Shown here piece after piece: positions 1 through 5,402 of a DNA stretch of 5,402 bases (position 1 is the stretch's first letter; each line of letters starts with the position of its first letter). Below the pieces are notes generated by a model. That model was given only the letters and a program-made list of their open reading frames with translations. It was not told the DNA's origin and made no database searches. Position numbers and translations under genes: made by a program. This stretch comes from Gammaproteobacteria bacterium (GTDB taxonomy: Bacteria; Pseudomonadota; Gammaproteobacteria; Pseudomonadales; Azotimanducaceae): contig PBUF01000078.1 in assembly GCA_002727775.1 (NCBI GenBank), forward strand, positions 13,958 to 19,359, written 5' to 3'.

Positions 1-3000
1 GGTCCGACTTGTGTAATCAACAATGTTGAGTTGCTGAACACTGGGAACAAGCGGGTCACGCTGGAATTCTTGTAGCGGTATCGGTCATTGTTGTCGTACG
101 CATTGTACTCAACAGTGACTCTTGCCTGGCCAGCCATGACGTCCTCAAGTGGACAGGTGACTTCGAACATACCATCCATGTCGGTGGTCGCCGGTTGACA
201 GGAAATGACACCCTGAGTACCACCCTGCATCTCGTATGAGACACGGATGTTACGATTGGTCAGGTTGCTGCCCAACTCATCCACAAGCTGACCGGTGACA
301 ACCATCGGCTTCTCGATACTCTGTCCAGTGACTGGATCGATTTCGCTAGTGTAGACAATCTGGTCATCTACATCCAAGGTGGTTCGACCGATGAGTGAGA
401 ACCCATCGACGTTGTATTGCATCACACGGCGGTAGTGATCACTGCCTTGGATGGTGACACAAGGATCCCAAGCGCCCTGTAGTGAGAGCTGGTATTCTTG
501 CAACATCTCACAGCCTTCATGCGGTAAATTCTCTTGGAATCTCAAGATGACATTCACCGGACCAAACCCATCAGGTAGGTACGATGAGGGGTCCTCGCGT
601 AGAATCTGCGCATCCAATAGCAACTGTTCGTAGATGTCACCTGCATTGGGTTCCAGTTCAAACATCACCTGACGATGTTGGACATTGTCAAAGTCGGTGC
701 CTTCGAAAATCACCTGAACGATACCGCCTTCGGCGCCACCGCCATCCAATGCTGCACCGGGGTCTCGTAGAGCCGGTGTGCTGTTGTCATCGGTTACCTT
801 GGCAGAGAATTGCCAAACCTCGCCACTGCTCCGTAGGTTGGGTGTGGTCGAGATCAAATCGACATAGGTCCGACTAACGACCCACATGGGTTGATTGACC
901 AGTGAACCTTGCAGAAGTGGGTTTCCAGGGAATGAGAACTGCAAACTGAAATTGCCCAATTCGTCCGTCGATGTGATGTTCAAATCAATCTTGAAAATTC
1001 CATTGGAATCGGTTTCAGAGAAGTTGCTCTCGCCTGTAGCGGACCAAGTCCAATTGACGGGTGCGTTCTTGACCGGTTGCAGCGCATTATCGACCAAGCG
1101 TGCTTCCACAGTGGTGTTCTGGTTTCGATACAACCGTGGCAATGTGTTCAGTTGGAAGTCGGTGGTCCCAATCACAGAGACGTTGTTGTACGCACCGGTT
1201 TCAGCCAACACATTCGTCTGGTTTCCGGTAAAGTAGAATTCAGAGTTGGTGAAATCTACACGAACACCGTAGGTCGAGGCTTGGTACTGACTGTACCATG
1301 TCCAGTTGTAATCAAAGCGAGCCTCGCCACCATACATGGTGGGAACACGGGCGAATCCAGTTTCCTGACTGCCTTGGAAAACTCCGTTGCTATCCAAGTC
1401 AACTTGGAGAGCCATTGGGTCCTGAATCCATGGAGTACCTGTGCGGTTGGTGACATTTCCAATCACTCGGAATGTCTCACCCGTATTCATCTCAGGTACA
1501 ATCTCACAGCGTAATTCGCTGCTTGGATCACTGGGGTCGATTTGTCCACAAGGTGGTGCATCGAAATCACCGCCGTTTTGCATGGTGATGAACCAGTGCG
1601 TCGAGTTGACTCGGAGGAAGGGGCGCAGCTTGGCTGACTCACCTTGAAGTGAGGCTGCGCTGCCATCCCACAACTCCGCGTATGGTTTGCCCAGTTTGGC
1701 TTCCTCATACGTGATGCCTGCGGAACTCAATCCTTGAGCGCTGAATAGGGCCCTCCAGGCACCGTAACTACTGCCTGTGAACTGGGTCGCGTCGTAGTAG
1801 TAAATTGGGTTATGACCTGCGACAATCAATTCGGCTTCAACATACATGCGATGCATGCTTCGAATCATGAATGGATCTGTTTCTGCACCAGTCACGTGTG
1901 GCCAGGGCCACTCGGAGGCAAGGCTTGGGTCCACCCTGCCTGTAAACTCATAGTCGCCCACTGGTAAACTGGTGTTGGCGTAATCATAGCTGCCCACAAC
2001 ATCGTGAGAGAGTGTGAAGTTGTTCCACACAATCTCTTCGTAACCGCCGGGTAGCATACCTGGTCCATTGTCGTAGGTTGAATTCCAGCGCACCTGCTTC
2101 CAGTTGCCTACAGCGCCGGATTGCTGGACGTAGGTCAGGCTCGCCCAACCTCCTTCGTCAGCGCGGTAACCTTGGCCGAATCCAGTGTAGTTGGTCGGGG
2201 TCGTCCGATTGCCGAATGGGCCACCACTGACTGAGAATGTCACCGGTGCATGGACCAATCGCTGGTCGAAGATCCCGCGCTCCCAGTCTGCAGTGTAGTG
2301 AGTCTTGAAGTCAAGCCAAAGCGGTTGTTCATCGCTGCGGAAGTATGTCCATGACACGTAGTCAAGTGACAGGTTCGCATGGACAGCAATGGGGTACCGA
2401 TTTGATTCTGAGCCATCGTGGATGAACATCTCAGTGACTTCTGCCCACATTTCGTAGGTGGTATTGTCACCAACATGGATATTCTCGGGGAACAAGAACT
2501 GTCCCACACTGAACGAACCATACTCATTCGACAATACGTCGATCGTCTCAATAGCCGAGGTTCCGTTTTGGACCCAGGCGACGTGAACTTGCACAGGCAG
2601 GCTTCCAGCTGGATCCCATGTGCCAGTTGAGAGGTTCAGTACGAACACGGTTCCGGAGAAAATAGCCGGGAATTGAGCGTCCAAATACAATGTATCGGGA
2701 ACGGAGTAATTCTGACCGTCGTAGACACCAAGCTCAACCTTCGTTGGGAGCTTGTCATCCTCGTCAGGGATGCAATCGTTGTCATGATCCCAATCGCTTG
2801 ACAGGTTGCCATTGTAGCAAGGATCTGCGTTGTAGCCTTCTTCGAGGATGTCGAAGTTTGCATCTTCACGTGAATCGTTGTCATCGTCTAGATCGACAGC
2901 GTCTGGACCGGTGTAGGGATTGTTTGGATGAGCGATTCCTTCGCCGTTTCCAAAGTCGTCGTGATCCCATGGGTTGGTCGAATTGCTTCCGAAGCGAGAT

Positions 3001-5402
3001 GGCCAGAGCATGATTTCATCCTCATCGTGCATACCATCTGCGTCATCGTCTTCGTCGATGTCGTCACGGAGACCGTCGTTGTCGTGGTCCCATGGAGCAA
3101 TGAGGGCGTTGACACCTGTGTTCTCAGCCTGGTTGGTCCGGCCATCGCCGTCCCAATCATTGTCTGCCCAGTTGAGAATACCGTCGTTGTCATGATCCCA
3201 AGTGGATTGTTCTTCACCCCAGAAACACTGGAGCTCTTGGTCGACGTCAGATGTACCATCGTTGTCGTCGTCCCAGTCTTCACCGTCGGGAACACCGTCA
3301 TTGTCATTGTCGACATCATAGAACTCTGGGAACAGAAGCCCTTGGCCCTGAACTCCTTGATCCCAAACGGATTGGAAGAACCCATCTCCATCTGGATCAG
3401 AATCTGTACCGTCATCGTCATTGTCCTGACAATTGAATCCTGTGAAGAAGTTGCCCGGGGGCAATGTATTGGCATCATCATCCCAATCGCTATCAGAATC
3501 AACTTCGAGATAATCCCAGATACCGTCGTTATCATCGTCAACGTCGTACAAATCGAACAAGCCATCCAAATCATCGTCTAAATCGGCAGTATCGTTGAAT
3601 TGGCAAGTTGGGGCATACTTGTTTCCTTGACCATCAACGACAACCACGTTTCCACAATCATCGTCGGGGTCTGTATCATCAGGATACAAATCTGCTAGGT
3701 TCTCATCGGGGAAGTCGTTGCCGTTGATGTCTGCATTCCAATTCCATAGGCCCAAGGTGAGGCCAATCCAGGTTAGGAATAGGTCACGGTTGTGGGCCAC
3801 TTCGGAGTAGTTGAATGCCGACACAGGTGCACCGTTGAATGGAATGTGGTAACACGATGTTGAGGTGCAACCGAAATTCGATGTCGATGAGGAAGGCGGT
3901 GTGAATGTACCCTGGGTAAAGTTCGGGTCCGGTCGGATGGAGAACGGTACACTGAGTTGCCCGTTGTTGAATCCAGATTCCAGTGGGAGGCGGTAAAGTG
4001 CCGCATACTCGTATCCACAAGTGTATCCACTTTGGCGTGTCCAACCGCACTCGTTACTGTTGGTGAAAGTACCGCCCATCTTGAAGTCGTTGATGTCCAA
4101 TTGGCCATCATTTCCTTCGTCCTGATCCCACCAATCCGGCATTCCATCGCCGTCTTGATCGGTGTCCAAGCCGTTTTGCAAACTGTCACCGTCTGCATCG
4201 ATATCCACATCGTTACCACCGTTCCAAGGAGACCATCGAGCCAATAGGAACCAGTAGAATTCAGGGACGTTGCCGCTGGTAGGGGGGTTTGTAGTGCCAT
4301 CAAAGCCGTTGTAGTCGAGGACGAAGCCCTGTTCAACCGTGAACGGATTCATCAGGAAGGACATGTTCCAGTGCTCACTGAGCCCATCAGTATACTCCTG
4401 AGCATCATTGCTTCCATCGATGGCATCGCCGTCCCCAAGCGGGTAATAGGTCTGATAGAATTGGTCATTGATGTCGGTGTCTACAACACCACAGTTGCCG
4501 TCGTCAGGATCATACAAATCGTTGATTCCGTCGTTGTCATCATCCCAGTCAACATTGTTTTCCAAACCGTCACCGTCAACGTCTGAGTCGACGTCGTTAG
4601 GCCCATCGTCACGGTACTTGCTACCGTTGATTTGGTGAATGTCATCATCATTATCAAAGTCACAATCAGGGTCAATATCCAACCAGTCGACGATGCCGTC
4701 GTTGTCGTCGTCAATATCATCCCAGTTGTTCACACCGTCGCCGTCCCAATCGTTGAATCCGGCGTATGAGGCGCGCTGTGTGTCACAACGAGGGTCTGGA
4801 TTTACGGTCAGACAGTTCCAAGTGTTGACAACCGAAGTTGGGGTTGTGGGGTATCGATCGACTTCGTTTTCCTCACCGTCGTTGTCGATATCCCAAGCAA
4901 GGTCAGATACGTTCCAGCTCGGCTGCCCCAACGGGTTGTCTGGGTTTGAGGTGCCGCCCATGTCTGGGTCGAACCAATCCCACTTGCCGTTGTAGTTCTG
5001 ATCAATTGCTCTCCAGCGATCATCATCTAGATCACGGTCGTAATCAATCTCACAATCGATGACACCATCCGAGTCACCATCGGCACCGGGGACTTCGTAA
5101 GGAGCCGTGTTGGTGCCCGTGAAATCGTTGAGCCCGTCGTTGTTGTAGTCGAGGTTTGTGCATGTGTCCAAGATACCGTCATTGTCGTCATCGGGGTCCG
5201 ACATGTCAAGCAGGCCATCGTTGTCATCGTCCGTGTCGGCACTGTCTGGCGTACCGTCGTTGTCATTGTCAGGGTCTAGGAAATTGGGGATTCCATCACC
5301 ATCAAGGTCGCCGTCAACAATCGTCGTGAATGTTTCATTGCCAGGGTGGTACAACGATTCCATCTCTACAAAGTTCACCTGTCCACTGTAGGATGCGTAG
5401 TC
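1..5402 (-). CDS. Giant calcium-loop and Ig-like repeat surface protein, internal fragment open at both ends
   Basis: The minus-strand frame starting at base 5402 runs 1,800 codons to base 3 without a stop; bases 1-2 belong to the next codon. Start, ribosome binding site, signal peptide and C-terminal anchor lie outside the window. In order it holds a short beta-like lead-in (residues 1-29), a first DxDxDG loop cluster (30-340), a low-Asp interruption (341-557), a second loop cluster (558-880) and a long chain of Ig-like beta modules (881-1800). DxDxDG loops of the thrombospondin type 3 kind bind calcium and stiffen extracellular stalks; Ig-like chains usually serve adhesion or surface display. 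I infer an extracytoplasmic structural or adhesive protein; no catalytic motif is visible. I count 22 cysteines and about 29 N-x-S/T sequons, which fits export. The layout resembles giant proteins of Marine Group II archaea, but the host is not proven. The frame is certain; the role is moderately sure. Confidence 0.93.
3..320 (-). other. Ig-like beta module 6, continuing past the window
   Basis: Residues 1695-1800 contain a second clear copy of the module 4 pattern: V-V-T-G-Q-L-V-D at 1701-1708, N-R-N-I-R-V-S-Y at 1716-1723, A-T-T-D-M-D-G-M-F-E-V at 1738-1748, then A-R-V-T-V-E-Y at 1760-1766. Cys 1735 and Cys 1750 sit in facing strands next to the turn and could form an intramodule disulfide. 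The R-Y-R-Y-K-N-S-S stretch at 1774-1781 leads into another hydrophobic strand, so the chain continues downstream of the gene fragment seen here. Confidence 0.6.
321..902 (-). other. Beta-rich region 5 with a Gly-rich loop and a Cys pair
   Basis: Residues 1501-1694 probably hold two modules. W-Q-F-S-A-K-V-T-D-D at 1530-1539 looks like an opening Ig strand, and G-G-I-V-Q-V-I-F-E at 1559-1567 a second strand after a Gly/Ala-rich loop (1549-1560). Residues 1581-1605 are Leu/Glu-rich and may be helical. Cys 1631 and Cys 1648 flank a 16-residue stretch, followed by a strand-rich part to 1690. No sequon lies between 1541 and 1712, unlike the rest of this half. The family is not recognised. Confidence 0.4.
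903..1157 (-). other. Ig-like beta module 4 (invasin or carboxypeptidase-regulatory-like)
   Basis: Residues 1416-1500 form the clearest single module. A V-E-A-R-L-V-D strand at 1432-1438 is followed by a P-V-K-N-A-P-V-N-W-T-W hairpin, then T-D-S-N-G-I-F-K-I at 1464-1472 and two final strands ending near 1491. The order L-V-D, N-x-x-V, T-D-x-x-G-x-F-x-V/I is shared with module 6. It is typical of Ig-like domains with a 'T-D-x-x-G' turn, as in bacterial Ig-like and carboxypeptidase regulatory domains. Sequons lie at 1429, 1450, 1460, 1475 and 1484. Confidence 0.6.
1158..1502 (-). other. Ig-like beta module 3
   Basis: Residues 1301-1415 show repeated strand patterns: F-R-V-I-G-N-V at 1311-1317, then L-Q-V-D-L-D-S-N-G-V-F at 1332-1342, then F-D-Y-N-W-T-W at 1363-1369. 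The D-S-N-G-x-F turn recurs almost unchanged in module 4. Sequons lie at 1316, 1366, 1394 and 1407. I infer an Ig-like fold in the same chain. Confidence 0.5.
1503..1922 (-). other. Unassigned region of the extracellular chain, with one Cys pair
   Basis: Residues 1161-1300 do not show the module pattern of their neighbours. They include an aromatic run Y-Y-Y-D at 1201-1204, an Ala/Gly/Ser-rich and possibly helical or loop part around 1215-1260, a strand pair near 1261-1274 and a Pro/Asp/Ser-rich loop flanked by Cys 1285 and Cys 1299. The Cys pair may form a local disulfide. I recognise no family or active-site motif. Confidence 0.4.
1923..2402 (-). other. Beta-rich Ig-like region 2
   Basis: Residues 1001-1160 have strand-like alternation with many aromatics and few charged residues. 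A-P-V-T-F-S-V at 1052-1058 is followed by a Gly/Thr-rich stretch, then G-Y-R-A-D-E-G-G-W-A-S-L at 1078-1089, which fits the Gly-plus-aromatic turn of the other modules. Sequons occur at 1010, 1065, 1071, 1107 and 1128, and there is no Cys. Domain limits are uncertain and the region may hold two modules. The likely role is as part of the extracellular beta chain. Confidence 0.4.
2403..2747 (-). other. Ig-like beta module 1, directly after the calcium stalk
   Basis: Residues 886-1000 follow the last acidic repeat with no long linker. Alternating hydrophobic and polar residues suggest beta strands, for example around 901-906, 916-924 and 936-944. A V-x-V-x-V-A-W strand is followed by G-S-F-S-V at 962-966, a turn and strand also seen in the later modules. 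Sequons lie at N898, N923 and N946. I infer an Ig or invasin-like sandwich from the strand pattern only; no profile search was possible. Confidence 0.5.
2763..3731 (-). other. Calcium-loop cluster II (TSP3-like, with Trp-flanked loops)
   Basis: This codes for residues 558-880. DxDxDG loops start at 609, 622, 660, 669, 698, 711, 736, 749, 772 and 785. Variant loops lie at 813 (D-H-D-D-F-G), 839 (D-D-D-N-D-S) and 872 (D-H-D-N-D-C). Most canonical loops come as doublets exactly 13 residues apart: 609/622, 698/711, 736/749 and 772/785. Cysteines sit at 583, 600, 658, 726, 862 and 877. From residue 813 onward the loops lose the final Gly, as if the array degenerates towards its C-terminal edge, and acidic repeats stop at about residue 883. 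The role is the same as cluster I: an inferred calcium-stabilised stalk. Confidence 0.83.
2775..3200 (-). repeat. Series of four Trp-preceded W-D-H-D calcium loops
   Basis: The motif W-D-H-D starts at residues 735, 771, 812 and 871 (bases 3183-3200, 3075-3092, 2958-2969 and 2775-2792). Three copies continue as N-D, followed by Gly in two cases and Cys in the last. His at the second position and an invariant Trp just before the loop are not part of the general DxDxDG pattern, where this position varies freely. They occur only in this part of the stalk, at irregular spacing (36, 41 and 59 residues). Elsewhere Trp-preceded loops have D-D-D instead (710, 286). Confidence 0.75.
3732..4382 (-). other. 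Low-Asp, aromatic and Cys-containing segment interrupting the calcium stalk
   Basis: This codes for residues 341-557. Residues 341-397 and 440-557 have almost no Asp and do not carry calcium loops. They are rich in Trp, Phe and Tyr and read like short beta strands and turns. Between them, residues 398-439 carry one loop pair (starting at 400 and 415) followed by the dense W-W-D-Q-D-E stretch near 424. The second low-Asp part has Cys pairs at 452/462 and 512/517 and a Ser/Thr/Pro linker at 501-509. I infer one or two small globular domains inserted in the stalk. I recognise no named family. The hydrophobic stretch at 541-555 is short and flanked by polar sequence, so it is probably core rather than membrane. 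Confidence 0.6.
4383..5315 (-). other. Calcium-loop cluster I (TSP3-like DxDxDG repeats)
   Basis: This codes for residues 30-340. DxDxDG loops start at residues 32, 45, 58, 71, 108, 171, 218, 231, 274 and 287, with a near match D-Y-N-N-D-G at 85. In loops of this type the Asp/Asn side chains at positions 1, 3 and 5 bind Ca2+. Many loops are followed by I/L/V-x-D, the usual continuation of the thrombospondin type 3 motif. Loops are separated by short spacers rich in Asn, Trp and Tyr. Cysteines at 81, 117, 197, 206, 247 and 304 lie in the spacers and could staple neighbouring turns, as happens in thrombospondins. I infer a rigid, calcium-dependent extracellular rod. Confidence 0.85.
5166..5309 (-). 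repeat. Four tandem 13-residue (39-base) DxDxDG repeats
   Basis: Residues 32-79 hold four calcium loops whose Gly residues fall at 37, 50, 63 and 76, an exact 13-residue pitch (39 bases). Each unit runs D-x-D-x-D-G, two residues, an Asp, then a short link ending in D-P or D-T. This is the longest uninterrupted regular array in the window, and it matches the short thrombospondin type 3 unit length. At DNA level the copies differ at synonymous sites (GAC/GAT, AAC/AAT), so the array looks old or maintained by selection on protein rather than freshly duplicated. Confidence 0.85.

Noticed and set aside
2888..3574. Second minus-strand open frame of 228 codons, rich in Met and Thr
   Set aside because: It overlaps the main frame on the same strand, shifted by one base. 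Shifted GAC/GAT/AAC repeats read as ATG, ACA and ACG, so it is a low-complexity shadow.
2928..3581. Open plus-strand frame of 217 codons, rich in Val and Ile
   Set aside because: It is the codon-aligned antisense of the Asp-rich stalk, with Asp codons GAC/GAT read as GTC/ATC. Its hydrophobicity is fully explained by the sense repeats.
3684..3731. Dockerin or EF-hand-like motif at residues 558-573 (D-I-N-G-N-D then D-E-N-L-A-D-L)
   Set aside because: The loop has Asp where dockerin has Gly, there is only one copy, and it continues directly into the TSP3-like array; a loop variant is simpler.
3738..3782. Possible transmembrane helix at residues 541-555
   Set aside because: The hydrophobic run is only about 15 residues, includes Thr and Gly, ends in W-N-W-N, and sits between extracellular-type domains with no charged flank of the usual kind.
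3773..4336. Minus-strand open frame of 187 codons in a shifted register
   Set aside because: It lies inside the continuous main frame and shows only Thr, Ser and Met-rich sequence without domain character.
2763..5315. CRISPR-like or microsatellite interpretation of the GTC/ATC-rich plus strand
   Set aside because: Repeats vary synonymously, keep codon phase and spell DxDxDG loops, so selection acts on protein; there are no constant repeat units with unique spacers.
1..5402. Promoters, terminators, tRNA or other RNA genes, CRISPR repeats, insertion sequences
   Set aside because: The whole window is a single open coding frame. The only repeats are in-phase coding repeats, and I saw no inverted terminal repeats or spacer-repeat structure.

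Overview
The window is the interior of one very large protein-coding gene on the minus strand. Reading the reverse complement from base 5402 down to base 3 gives 1,800 consecutive codons with no stop. Neither the start codon nor the stop codon is inside the window. I translated the frame by hand line by line; residue k of this fragment lies at plus-strand bases 5403-3k to 5405-3k. There is no intergenic DNA, so no promoter, terminator, RNA gene, mobile element, CRISPR array or second gene can be supported.

The fragment has two halves. Residues 1-880 (bases 2763-5402) are extremely acidic: about 195 Asp and only 4 Lys by my count. This half carries at least 22 DxDxDG calcium-loop motifs of the thrombospondin type 3 kind, many at an exact 13-residue pitch. 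The loops form two clusters (residues 30-340 and 558-880). Between them lies a segment (341-557) that is mostly low in Asp, rich in aromatics and contains four Cys, with only one short loop pair inside it. Residues 881-1800 (bases 3-2762) are a chain of beta-rich, Ig-like or invasin-like modules. They have alternating hydrophobic strands, a recurring G-x-F-x-V/I turn and strand, three close Cys pairs and a high density of N-x-S/T sequons.

Together this is the architecture of a giant secreted or surface-attached adhesin-like protein: a calcium-rigidified stalk next to an Ig-like chain. No signal peptide or membrane anchor can be seen because both ends are missing, so location is inferred from composition, paired cysteines and sequons. 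The combination resembles the giant surface proteins of planktonic marine archaea (Marine Group II, Poseidoniales). That assignment is from memory of such proteins; marine bacteria with TSP3-type repeat proteins remain possible. Base composition looks balanced, near half G+C by eye.

I did not find a multi-gene system. The points of interest are the architecture itself: the loop doublets, the Trp-flanked WDHD loops, the interrupting domain, the split in sequons and charge, and antisense frames that imitate hydrophobic membrane proteins.
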